A stretch of DNA of 13,834 nt from an uncultured Gammaproteobacteria bacterium (GTDB taxonomy: Bacteria > Pseudomonadota > Gammaproteobacteria > Arenicellales > UBA868): NCBI GenBank assembly GCA_913051905.1, contig CAJXBY010000057.1:1-13834 (forward strand), in the 5' to 3' direction. Shown here piece after piece: positions 1 to 6,936 of this stretch. The notes below the pieces were generated by a model. It searched no databases. It saw only the letters and a program-made list of their open reading frames with translations, and was not told where the DNA came from. The position numbers were made by a program, and so were the translations under genes. Position 1 is the first letter of the stretch. The number at the start of each line of letters is the position of its first letter.

Positions 1-2
1 AT

Positions 3-203
3 CTCACCGTTTACAATAAGCGGAACCTCGGTTCCAGCCGCCGTATCGGCCGGGTAATGCTGTTGAGTGAGCCACCGGAGATCGATGCGGGGGAGATCAC
101 AGACAAAGGCTATATCAACCAGCGGGCCGTCCAGGAAAGGCGCACCAACCTCGTCGACCGGCTGTATGCCGAATCACCGGATCCGGAGGTGATGCTGCTC
201 TGA
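3..203 (+). CDS. C-terminal fragment of an AMP-binding acyl-CoA synthetase, feruloyl-CoA-synthase-like (5' end outside window)
   Basis: An open frame enters from the left edge and ends at a TGA at 201-203, giving about 66 residues with no start in the window. The tail contains GEITDKGYINQRAVQERR followed by LVDRLYAESPDPEV. I recognise this as the characteristic C-terminus of feruloyl-CoA synthase and related aromatic acyl-CoA synthetases of the ANL superfamily, which adenylate an acid and transfer it to CoA. The GEITDKGYIN segment should carry the C-terminal catalytic lysine of the adenylation domain. The stop lies 34 bases before the next gene on the same strand, so the two could be co-transcribed. 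The exact substrate (ferulate, another hydroxycinnamate or another acid) cannot be read from the tail. The family call is from memory of the motif, not from a search. Confidence 0.6.
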   Translation, partial: LTVYNKRNLGSSRRIGRVMLLSEPPEIDAGEITDKGYINQRAVQERRTNLVDRLYAESPDPEVMLL

Positions 204-237
204 GCCGGTATTCGGTCTGACCATAAGGAGTCCATCC

Positions 238-885
238 ATGACTGATTTTGCTGAACGACTGGAAGCGTGTTACGCCAGTGCCGTGCACGATGTGTTGCGC
301 CTGATGGGCCATGACAACTGCGTTTTGCCCTCGAACCTGATTTCTCTTGATCCAACGCAGCGTCTGACAGGGGAGGTCTATACGATCTCCGGTCACGTGG
401 ACCGGACATTGTCACGGCATGAGAGCCTGTTGGCATGGACCCAGGTGTTGTCCCGCGTCCCGGAAGGCAAGGTCCTGGTCTGCCAGCCTAATACGCGGGA
501 TGTGGCACTGATGGGGGAATTATCTGCGCGGGCGCTGATGGTCAAGAACACACGAGGCTACGTTGTTGATGGCCGATGCCGGGATACCGACTTTATTCTG
601 GAGATGGGTTTCCCGGTTTTCTGTGACCTGAATACGCCGGCCGACATTGTTGAGCGGTGGACTTATGATCGGCTGGGAGGACCTGTGACTATCGGAATGG
701 TGACCGTCTCAAGCGGCGATTATCTGATCGGCGACCGGGACGGGATCGTGATCATCCCGTCGACAGTGGCTGAAGAAGCGGTATCGAAAACCGAACAGGT
801 GATGTCGACCGAAAGCGAGATGCGTGAAGCGATTCTTTCCGGAATGGATCCGGAAAAAGCCTACCTCGAATTCGGAAAATTCTAA
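238..885 (+). CDS. RraA family protein, likely 4-hydroxy-4-methyl-2-oxoglutarate/oxaloacetate-type aldolase
   Basis: This 215-residue protein has the RraA fold signature: GELSARAL at residues 93-100, then GYVVDGRCRD at 107-116, and GDYLIGDRDG at 160-169. In the characterised class II aldolases of this fold, the Arg-Asp pair of the DGxxRD motif (here R115 and D116) binds substrate and the divalent metal. Such enzymes split 4-hydroxy-4-methyl-2-oxoglutarate or 4-carboxy-4-hydroxy-2-oxoadipate to pyruvate and a second oxo acid at the end of protocatechuate 4,5-cleavage. Older databases mislabel them demethylmenaquinone methyltransferases, and some family members inhibit RNase E. The ATG at 238 has an AAGGAG at 225-230 with a 7-base spacer, so the start is firm. 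It follows an aromatic acyl-CoA synthetase tail by 34 bases, which favours a catabolic aldolase over an RNase E regulator. The substrate is inferred only. Confidence 0.8.
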   Translation: MTDFAERLEACYASAVHDVLRLMGHDNCVLPSNLISLDPTQRLTGEVYTISGHVDRTLSRHESLLAWTQVLSRVPEGKVLVCQPNTRDVALMGELSARALMVKNTRGYVVDGRCRDTDFILEMGFPVFCDLNTPADIVERWTYDRLGGPVTIGMVTVSSGDYLIGDRDGIVIIPSTVAEEAVSKTEQVMSTESEMREAILSGMDPEKAYLEFGKF

Positions 886-908
886 TGCCGGATACCTTCT
901 TAAATGAC

Positions 909-938
909 ACAGAATATTGAAAAAATACTGAATTCTGT
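909..938. promoter_or_regulatory. Inverted repeat ACAGAAT-N16-ATTCTGT, candidate operator of the paaABCDE promoter
   Basis: ACAGAAT at 909-915 is mirrored exactly by ATTCTGT at 932-938, with a 16-base spacer, inside the AT-rich gap between the RraA-type gene and paaA. It overlaps the candidate -35 hexamer and the spacer, the position expected for a repressor that blocks RNA polymerase. The window encodes PaaX, which in E. coli binds a spaced palindrome at the paa promoters and is released by phenylacetyl-CoA. The E. coli core, as I recall it, is TGATTC/GAATCA in the opposite arrangement, so assigning this site to PaaX is inference. Confidence 0.45.
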
Positions 939-946
939 AACATAAT
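917..946 (+). promoter_or_regulatory. Candidate sigma-70 promoter for paaABCDE
   Basis: TTGAAA at 917-922 (5 of 6 matches to TTGACA) is followed after 18 bases by CATAAT at 941-946 (5 of 6 matches to TATAAT). The element sits in the most AT-rich stretch of the region, just upstream of paaA. Transcription would begin near 953, leaving a leader of about 20 bases before the paaA ATG. No clear Shine-Dalgarno sequence lies in that leader, so translation initiation at paaA may depend on another feature. Confidence 0.55.
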
Positions 947-972
947 TAAATCACCTCATCCGCGGCAAACCG

Positions 973-1956
973 ATGGCTATGAATTCAGAGCGCGAGACCG
1001 AATCAAGAACCCCTGTAGCTGAGGACCCACTCGAGCAGGGGTTCTGGGACAAGATCCGCGACGAGATCCGGATCGAGCCCAAAGATTGGATGCCGGACGC
1101 TTACCGCAAGACCCTGATTCGCCAGATTGCCCAGCATGCACATTCCGAAATTGTCGGTATGCAGCCGGAAGGCAACTGGATCACCCGCGCACCGACACTC
1201 GAACGCAAAATCGGCCTGCTCGCCAAAGTACAGGATGAGTGCGGGCATGGCCTCTATCTCTACAGCGCCGCAGAAACGCTTGGCGTCTCCCGTGAGGAAC
1301 TTCTGACCGCGCTGCACGAGGGCCGGATGAAATACTCGAGCATATTTAACTATCCAACGCTCAGCTGGGCCGATATCGGAGCGATCGGCTGGCTGGTCGA
1401 CGGTGCGGCGATCGTGAACCAGATCAGTCTGTGCCGGAACTCGTATGGGCCCTACGCACGTGCAATGGTTCGAATCTGCAAAGAAGAGAGCTTTCATCAA
1501 CGTCAGGGTTTTGGGATTATGCTGGCCCTGGCCCAGGGAACGGAAGACCAGAAAGCGATGTCGCAGGACGCATTGGACCGCTGGTGGTGGCCGACCTTGA
1601 TGATGTTCGGTCCGCACGACAGTGAGTCTTCGCACAGTGAACAGTCCACGGCTTGGAAGATCAAACGGCAGAGCAACGATGAGTTGCGCCAGCGCTTCAT
1701 CGACATCACGGTGCCCCAGGCCGATCATCTCGGACTGACGATACCCGACCCTGAGCTGAAGTGGAATGAGGCTGACGGACACTATCACTTCGGCGAGATT
1801 GACTGGGACGAGTTTTGGGCGGTGGTCAAGGGCGGCGGCCCATGCCGGCGCCAGAGAATAAAGACCCGGGTCGATGCTCACGAGAAAGGGCAATGGGTCC
1901 GTGATGCCGCTAGTGCGTATGCCCGTAAACACTCCAGCAGGCAGAAAGCCGCCTGA
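973..1956 (+). CDS. paaA: Ring 1,2-phenylacetyl-CoA epoxidase, catalytic subunit PaaA
   Basis: PaaA is the di-iron catalytic subunit of the cytosolic multicomponent oxygenase that converts phenylacetyl-CoA to ring-1,2-epoxyphenylacetyl-CoA. The 327-residue protein shows [17 protein letters not shown] at residues 54-70, [18 protein letters not shown] at 87-104 with the first ExxH (E89, H92), and [11 protein letters not shown] at 170-180 with the second ExxH (E172, H175). These ExxH pairs plus E59 are the expected iron ligands. [18 protein letters not shown] (119-136) and FGEIDWDEF (273-281) are also family hallmarks. It is roughly 18 residues longer than the E. coli protein, all of it at a polar N-terminus. 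No clear ribosome site precedes the ATG at 973, and an in-frame ATG at 979 is an alternative start. It leads paaABCDE, and the gap to paaB is 43 bases. Confidence 0.97.
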   Translation: MAMNSERETESRTPVAEDPLEQGFWDKIRDEIRIEPKDWMPDAYRKTLIRQIAQHAHSEIVGMQPEGNWITRAPTLERKIGLLAKVQDECGHGLYLYSAAETLGVSREELLTALHEGRMKYSSIFNYPTLSWADIGAIGWLVDGAAIVNQISLCRNSYGPYARAMVRICKEESFHQRQGFGIMLALAQGTEDQKAMSQDALDRWWWPTLMMFGPHDSESSHSEQSTAWKIKRQSNDELRQRFIDITVPQADHLGLTIPDPELKWNEADGHYHFGEIDWDEFWAVVKGGGPCRRQRIKTRVDAHEKGQWVRDAASAYARKHSSRQKAA

Positions 1957-1999
1957 AGCCGTTGGCCGGGTTGATTGATTGAAGGAAGGGGGTAACGAT

Positions 2000-2293
2000 A
2001 TGACACAAGAGTCTGACCAGTGGCCGTTGTGGGAAGTGTTCGTGCGCGGCAGACGCGGCCTGACCCACCAGCACGCGGGCAGCCTTTATGCCGCCGATGC
2101 GCAGATGGCACTGGAAAACGCGCGTGACCTTTACACCCGGCGCCAGGAAGGGATCAGCATCTGGGTCGTGCCGTCAAATTCGATCACTGCGTCTTCACCC
2201 ACAGAAGACGGCTCGTTCTTCGAGCCTGCTGCTGACAAGGTGTACCGGCATCCGACTTTTTATCCGATCCCCGAGGGTGTGGAAAACCTTTGA
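2000..2293 (+). CDS. paaB: Phenylacetyl-CoA epoxidase subunit PaaB
   Basis: PaaB is the small subunit of the phenylacetyl-CoA epoxidase; it is thought to bridge or stabilise the catalytic PaaA-PaaC assembly and has no active site of its own. The 97-residue product matches the family's usual size of about 95. It carries WPLWEVFVRGRRGLTHQH near residues 8-25, MALENARDLYTRR at 36-48, ISIWVV and the terminal KVYRHPTFYPIPEGVE. The ATG at 2000 is chosen because a purine-rich AAGGAAGGGGG run ends 8 bases upstream. A TTG at 1979 would place that ribosome site inside the coding region. The stop at 2291-2293 touches the start region of paaC, which suggests translational coupling. Confidence 0.96.
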   Translation: MTQESDQWPLWEVFVRGRRGLTHQHAGSLYAADAQMALENARDLYTRRQEGISIWVVPSNSITASSPTEDGSFFEPAADKVYRHPTFYPIPEGVENL

Positions 2294-2301
2294 GCCGGGA
2301 A

Positions 2302-3060
2302 ATGGACACGGACATTGCCCGATTCGAGCTGTTACTGCAGCTGGGTGACAATGCGCTGATTCTTGGTCACCGCCTTTCCGAGTGGTCAGGTGATGCCCCC
2401 GTTCTGGAAGAAGACGTGGCATTGACCAATATCGCGCTGGACCTGATCGGCCAGGCCAGGTTCTGGCTGACGGCAGCCGGTAAGGCCGAAGGACTGGGAC
2501 GTAGCGAGGATGATCTGGCTTACCTTCGCGACGCAAGAAACTGGCGCAACCTTCATCTGGCGGAACTGCCCAACGGCGACTTTGCCAAGACGATGCTCAG
2601 ACAGTACTTTTTCGACACCTATCACCTGTTGCTCTTGGAGGGCCTGGCGGTGGGGCAGGATGGCGAGATCGCAGGTATCGCAGGTAAAGCCGTCCGGGAA
2701 GTGCGCTATCATCTGCGCCACAGCCGGGGCTGGGTAATCCGTTTAGGTGACGGTACCGAGCAGAGTCGTGCCCGCATGCAGCAGGCGCTAGAGGATTGTG
2801 CACCCTGTGTCCCTGAGCTCTTCGAGACCGATAACTGTTACCGCCACCTGGTTGAGTGCAGGATCGCACCGGATGTCCAGGCGCTGGAATCCGAGTGGCA
2901 GCGACAGACGAGGCAGGTGCTCGATGAGGCTACGCTCGAAATGCCTGAAATCGGCCACGCGATGTCAGGGGGTCGGCAGGGACTGCACAGTGAAGAGCTC
3001 GGTTATCTACTGGCCGAGATGCAGTTTCTGCAGCGCGCCTACCCTGGTTTATCCTGGTGA
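2302..3060 (+). CDS. paaC: Phenylacetyl-CoA epoxidase structural subunit PaaC
   Basis: PaaC is the ferritin-like partner that pairs with PaaA in the epoxidase core. The 252-residue protein shows LQLGDNALILGHRLSEW at residues 12-28, NIALDLIGQAR at 43-53, ELPNGDFAKTMLRQYFFD at 88-105, VREVRYHLRHSRGWVIRLGDGT at 131-152 (a stretch nearly identical in character to E. coli PaaC), and the C-terminal GLHSEELGYLLAEMQFLQR at 227-245. Length fits the family (about 250). The ATG at 2302 gives the N-terminal spacing to LGDN closest to E. coli PaaC. A TTG at 2290, overlapping the paaB stop as TTGA, would add four residues and cannot be excluded. The last four bases overlap the paaD start as GTGA. Confidence 0.95.
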   Translation: MDTDIARFELLLQLGDNALILGHRLSEWSGDAPVLEEDVALTNIALDLIGQARFWLTAAGKAEGLGRSEDDLAYLRDARNWRNLHLAELPNGDFAKTMLRQYFFDTYHLLLLEGLAVGQDGEIAGIAGKAVREVRYHLRHSRGWVIRLGDGTEQSRARMQQALEDCAPCVPELFETDNCYRHLVECRIAPDVQALESEWQRQTRQVLDEATLEMPEIGHAMSGGRQGLHSEELGYLLAEMQFLQRAYPGLSW

Positions 3061-3566
3061 GCACTGAGTCGTCAAATACGGTGACCGCCGAAAGCGTGCT
3101 CGAGCTTTTGGATTCGGTGACTGATCCGGAGATTCCTTCGGTCAGCATCCGGGATCTGGGTATTGTCCGGTCGGTAGAGGTCGATGCTGCTGGCAGCGAT
3201 ACACAGGTGACGGTGACCATCTCGCCCACTTATTCTGGCTGCCCGGCGACCCGTGTAATAGAAGCCGATGTCCGCGACACCATCAAGCGGACCGGCGTTG
3301 GCAAAGTCGTTGTCAGGCAGCAGCTGAATCCGCCCTGGACGACCGACTGGATCACTGAAACCGGCAGGCGCTGCCTCCGGGAAGCGGGTATCACACCGCC
3401 TGCCTGCTGGGCATCGCATCCTGCGGCAAGTGAAGCCGATGCTGAGTGTCCCCGCTGCGGGTCACGTGACACACGGTTGATTGCCGGATTCGGTTCGACA
3501 CCGTGCAAGGCGCTGTGGCACTGCGCCGATTGCATCGAGCCTTTCGACTATTTCAAACCCCACTAG
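3057..3566 (+). CDS. paaD: Phenylacetyl-CoA epoxidase Fe-S maturation factor PaaD (MIP18/DUF59 family)
   Basis: PaaD is not part of the oxygenase complex; it is thought to help load Fe-S clusters or metal, most likely for the reductase PaaE. The 169-residue protein has an N-terminal MIP18/SufT-like domain with DPEIP at residues 23-27 and SPTYSGCP at 56-63. A C-terminal zinc-ribbon-like module follows, with C131 and C134 (CPRC), C150 (GSTPCKALW), C156 and C159 (CADC), and the typical ending EPFDYFKPH. The GTG start at 3057 overlaps the paaC stop by 4 bases (GTGA), indicating coupled translation. Its stop is 5 bases ahead of the paaE ATG. Confidence 0.95.
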   Translation: MSTESSNTVTAESVLELLDSVTDPEIPSVSIRDLGIVRSVEVDAAGSDTQVTVTISPTYSGCPATRVIEADVRDTIKRTGVGKVVVRQQLNPPWTTDWITETGRRCLREAGITPPACWASHPAASEADAECPRCGSRDTRLIAGFGSTPCKALWHCADCIEPFDYFKPH

Positions 3567-3571
3567 CCCGA

Positions 3572-4651
3572 ATGCGTTTTCACCGGCTGACTGTAGACCA
3601 GGTGCGCTGGGAGACCGACGATACCGTGTCGGTGTCGTTTCAGGTGCCTGATGACCTGCAGGAAGAATACCGGTTTACCCAGGGGCAGCATTTGACCCTG
3701 CGGCGAGATTTCAAGGGAGAAGAAGTTCGTCGCTCCTATTCGATCTGCAGTGCCGTTGATGACAACGATCTGCGTATCGCCGTCAAGGCGATCCCGCAGG
3801 GAGTGTTTTCCGGATTTCTGCACCAGCAGCTCGTAGCCGGAGACCGGATCGAGGTGGGTCCCCCAATCGGGCATTTCAATGTGCCGCTTGAGACCGATCA
3901 CCGCAAGCGATATGCGGCGTTTGCTGCCGGCAGCGGAATCACTCCGGTGATCTCCATCATCAAGACTACCCTGTCGGCCGAACCTCACAGTGCGTTTTCA
4001 CTGGTCTATGGAAACCGCGAAACACGGAGCATCATCTTCCGGGAAGACCTGGAAAGACTGAAGAACACCTACCTAGGCCGATTTTCCATCACGCACGCGT
4101 TGTCACGCGAGGATCGTGACAATCCTTTACTTGACGGAAGAATTGACTGCGGAAGGACGCGCCGGTTGCTCGAGACGCTCGTGCCACCAGAGCGCTTCGA
4201 CGAGTTTTTCCTGTGCGGTCCGAAGGAGATGATCGATACCGTGCATGAGGCGTTGATCGAGAAAGGCGTTGACAGATCCCGCATTCACTTCGAACTTTTC
4301 ACCGCACCGGACCAGTCGTTTGACCGCTCGGATTCCCGGTACAGTACGCGGGAAGCCCAAACTGTCGGTCACAGCACGGTGATCGTGTCGCTGGAAGGCA
4401 AGTCGACCACGCTGAGCATGGGACCCGACGACGGTTCAGTCCTGGAGGCGGTGCGGCGGGCCCGCCCTGAAGTGCCTTATGCCTGCGAAGGGGGGGTGTG
4501 CGCAACGTGTCGGGCAAAGATCGTCGAAGGACGCGTCGATATGCGCTTGAATTTTGCGCTGGAGGCACACGAAGTCGAAGCCGGCTATGTTCTGACCTGT
4601 CAGGCAGTTCCAACCACAGAGCGCATCGTGCTGGATTTTGACGCGCCGTAG
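3572..4651 (+). CDS. paaE: Phenylacetyl-CoA epoxidase NAD(P)H reductase subunit PaaE
   Basis: PaaE passes electrons from NADPH through FAD and a plant-type [2Fe-2S] cluster to the di-iron centre of PaaA. In the 359-residue protein the FAD-binding motif is RSYS at residues 54-57. The nicotinamide-binding region shows AAGSGITP (118-125) and CGPKEMID (215-222). The C-terminal ferredoxin domain carries C305, C310, C313 and C343 in the spacing CX4CX2CX29C (YACEGGVCATC, then LTCQA). The length matches E. coli PaaE (about 356). The ATG at 3572 is chosen because MRFHRLTV begins where the family begins; upstream in-frame codons back to 3503 lie within paaD. No clear Shine-Dalgarno precedes it, so coupling to paaD, 5 bases upstream, is likely. 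It ends 3 bases from the converging paaX stop. Confidence 0.96.
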   Translation: MRFHRLTVDQVRWETDDTVSVSFQVPDDLQEEYRFTQGQHLTLRRDFKGEEVRRSYSICSAVDDNDLRIAVKAIPQGVFSGFLHQQLVAGDRIEVGPPIGHFNVPLETDHRKRYAAFAAGSGITPVISIIKTTLSAEPHSAFSLVYGNRETRSIIFREDLERLKNTYLGRFSITHALSREDRDNPLLDGRIDCGRTRRLLETLVPPERFDEFFLCGPKEMIDTVHEALIEKGVDRSRIHFELFTAPDQSFDRSDSRYSTREAQTVGHSTVIVSLEGKSTTLSMGPDDGSVLEAVRRARPEVPYACEGGVCATCRAKIVEGRVDMRLNFALEAHEVEAGYVLTCQAVPTTERIVLDFDAP

Positions 4652-4654
4652 TCG

Positions 4655-5575
4655 CTAACGTTTGAACCGCTCCGAGTAATCTTTCTTCGGCGGCTCGATC
4701 GGGCCACCGGTTTTCTCACACAGCCTGATCACCCATTGGTCAGACGTATTCCGCAGCGCGCGGTAGATGGCGGCACAGCGTCTTCTGGCCTTTGTACCGG
4801 GCCAGTCAGAAGGCAGCAGGGTCTGAGGAACATCCGGATCCCGCAGCAGAATGCGACGGTATTCATGGATCAGCAAGGTGCGTCCGACAAATGCTGCTTC
4901 ACCGTCGATGGTCTTGCGCGGTCGGCGAAGCGTATCAAAGAGATCTGAGAAACGCTGGTTGAAAAGATCATACTCCCGGGCGATGTGATCCAGGTCGAAA
5001 CATCGCGAAAGGAGGGCTTGCGGGGATTCACCGTCACCGACGGAGCGGCCGCGGATGACCTTGACCTTGTCGGTGAGGCTCCGGTCAGTGAGCATACTGC
5101 TCACGAGGGAAAGATCCGCCGTGGGGTGTATCAGGACGTCCGCTGCGAGCATACCGAAGCCCTGCCACTTCAGTTCTTTTCGGATCGTATCCCGTGTTTT
5201 CCGATTGATCGATCTGCGGGGTATCACCACCACACGCCAATCGCCATCCCAGTTCCGGTTACTGCCGCCATAGATGCGGTGTTCTGCGTTGGCGAACTGC
5301 CGGTGACCAGTTGGTGTGAGTCGGTAGTAACTTCGGCGCCCAGACGACGTTCCGGCCAGCCATTGTTCCCGGGCCAATCGATAGACCGATGTCCGTACCA
5401 GGCTTTCACTGACGCCCAGTGGGCGGGCCAGCTGGATCAGGCTCCCCAGCCAGACGCAGCCGCCGCGCGGCTCAAGGGTATCGCCGAAAATCGTCATCAG
5501 CAGTGACTTGGCACGTATCGGCCGACGGGCACGAAAATCGCCCAACAGTTGCTGGACAGCGGACTCGAACCTCAT
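4655..5575 (-). CDS. paaX: Phenylacetic acid degradation transcriptional repressor PaaX
   Basis: PaaX is a winged-helix repressor of paa promoters; phenylacetyl-CoA relieves repression in E. coli. The 306-residue protein has RAKSLLMTIFGDTLEPRGG at residues 21-39, then WLGSLIQLARPLGVSESLVRT (42-62, the recognition-helix area) and GRRSYYRLTPTG (79-90, the wing). The C-terminal domain shows WQGFGMLA (137-144) and LLIHEYRRILLRDPDVPQTL (234-253), which parallels a conserved E. coli PaaX segment. The ATG at 5575 is chosen because upstream codons (to 5713) fall inside the 3' end of paaK and match nothing in the family. It starts 13 bases after the paaK stop, so it is the last gene of the leftward operon. 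This layout means the repressor is co-expressed with the ligase that makes its inducer. Confidence 0.93.
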   Translation of the reverse strand: MRFESAVQQLLGDFRARRPIRAKSLLMTIFGDTLEPRGGCVWLGSLIQLARPLGVSESLVRTSVYRLAREQWLAGTSSGRRSYYRLTPTGHRQFANAEHRIYGGSNRNWDGDWRVVVIPRRSINRKTRDTIRKELKWQGFGMLAADVLIHPTADLSLVSSMLTDRSLTDKVKVIRGRSVGDGESPQALLSRCFDLDHIAREYDLFNQRFSDLFDTLRRPRKTIDGEAAFVGRTLLIHEYRRILLRDPDVPQTLLPSDWPGTKARRRCAAIYRALRNTSDQWVIRLCEKTGGPIEPPKKDYSERFKR

Positions 5576-5588
5576 GCAGGCACCGGAA

Positions 5589-6890
5589 TCAACGGTGATC
5601 AACGACCCTCTGGGCTTTGCCCTGGGACCGGGCCACTCCGCCTTCGTCGTGGACTTTGACCTCGGCCGATATCCCGATGTAGCTCTTGATGGCGCGGGTG
5701 AGCGACGCGCCAACGTCCTCAGATCCGCTATTGGAACCGGCAGCCGGGTCGAGTTCGACGTGGACTGTCAGGGCATCGAGATTGCCAGCCCTTGTCAACT
5801 CGATCTGGTAATGCGGGCTCAGGGCCATTTGTGCCAGCACCTGTTCCTCGATTTGTGAGGGAAATACGTTGACGCCGCGCACGATCATCATATCGTCGCT
5901 GCGGCCGGTGACCTTGGCCATCCGCCGCATGGTCCGTGCGGTGCCGGGCAGCAGGCGCGTCAGGTCACGGGTACGGTAGCGGATCACAGGTGAGGTTTCC
6001 TTGGTCAGGGACGTCAGGACGAGTTCCCCCGCCTCCCCATCGGGCAGGACCGCACCAGACTCGGGGTCGATGATCTCGGGATAAAAATGATCCTCCCAGA
6101 GTGTCAGTCCGTCCTTTGTTTCGATGCATTCCTGGGCAACACCGGGGCCCATCACCTCCGACAGGCCGTAAATATCGACGGCATCCAGGCCGAGCCGGGA
6201 TTCCAGGCTCTGGCGCATGGATTCGGTCCAGGGTTCCGCCCCGAATATACCGACCTTGAGTGAAGACTGGCGGGGATCCAGTCCGGCATTTTCAAAGGCA
6301 TCAGCGATATTCAGGCAGTACGAAGGCGTAACCATGATGATGGCGGGCTTGAAATCATTGATCAGCTGGACCTGTTTTTCGGTCTGTCCGCCGGACATGG
6401 GGATGACCGCAGCACCGAGTTTTTCAGCACCAAAATGGGCGCCCAGACCACCCGTGAAGAGCCCATAGCCGTAACTGACGTGGATGACATCGTCCTTTCT
6501 TCCGCCGGCCGCGCGGATCGAGCGGGCCATCACCGTAGACCAGACATCGATGTCCTTCCGGGTGTAGCCCACCACGGTCGGTTTCCCCGTGGTGCCGCTG
6601 GAGGCATGGATCCGAATCACCTCGGACATCGGCGTTGCAAAAGCACCGAAGGGGTAGTAACGCCGCAGGTCGGCCTTGTCGGTAAGCGGAAACCGGGTGA
6701 GGTCTTCAAGGCAGGTCAGATCCTCTGGCCGTACGCCGGCTGATTCGAATTTCTCCCGGTAGAGCGGTGAATTGGCATGGGCGTGACTGAGCGACCATTG
6801 AAGTCGCGAAAACTGCAGAGAACGCAACTCGTCAACACTGGCGGTTTCTATGGCCTCCAGTTCGTTCTCCAGAACCTTGCTGACGGTCAT
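5589..6890 (-). CDS. paaK: Phenylacetate-CoA ligase PaaK
   Basis: PaaK activates phenylacetate with ATP and CoA in the cytosol, the committing step of the pathway and the source of the phenylacetyl-CoA inducer. The 433-residue protein has the AMP-binding P-loop SSGTTGKP at residues 97-104, SYGYGLFTGGLG at 139-150, IFGAEPWTE at 215-223, and the A5 motif DIYGLSEVMGPG at 239-250. It also has YRTRDLT at 305-311, GRSDDMMIVRGVNVFPSQIE at 329-348, and the C-terminal GKAQRV with the probable adenylation lysine K425. Length matches characterised PaaK (about 430-440). The ATG at 6890 is chosen because MTVSKVLENELEAIE begins at the family's N-terminus; the ribosome site is weak (GGAA). It lies 46 bases downstream of the thiolase stop. 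Confidence 0.96.
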   Translation of the reverse strand: MTVSKVLENELEAIETASVDELRSLQFSRLQWSLSHAHANSPLYREKFESAGVRPEDLTCLEDLTRFPLTDKADLRRYYPFGAFATPMSEVIRIHASSGTTGKPTVVGYTRKDIDVWSTVMARSIRAAGGRKDDVIHVSYGYGLFTGGLGAHFGAEKLGAAVIPMSGGQTEKQVQLINDFKPAIIMVTPSYCLNIADAFENAGLDPRQSSLKVGIFGAEPWTESMRQSLESRLGLDAVDIYGLSEVMGPGVAQECIETKDGLTLWEDHFYPEIIDPESGAVLPDGEAGELVLTSLTKETSPVIRYRTRDLTRLLPGTARTMRRMAKVTGRSDDMMIVRGVNVFPSQIEEQVLAQMALSPHYQIELTRAGNLDALTVHVELDPAAGSNSGSEDVGASLTRAIKSYIGISAEVKVHDEGGVARSQGKAQRVVDHR

Positions 6891-6936
6891 GTTATGGGTT
6901 CCGGTAAAAGTTAAACACGATGTTGCATGGATGGAC

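Noticed and set aside
1003..1932. Long minus-strand open frame (309 codons) opposite paaA
   Set aside because: It lies wholly antisense to a clearly conserved gene, shows no recognisable domain, and is explained by the codon bias of the real strand.
3503..3571. Upstream extension of PaaE inside paaD
   Set aside because: The 23 extra residues overlap the conserved zinc-ribbon end of PaaD, and PaaE proteins start at MxxFHxLTV-like sequence, which is the ATG at 3572.
5576..5713. N-terminal extension of PaaX by 46 residues
   Set aside because: It overlaps the 3' end of paaK, is rich in Arg and Pro, and has no counterpart in PaaX proteins; the ATG at 5575 fits the family start.
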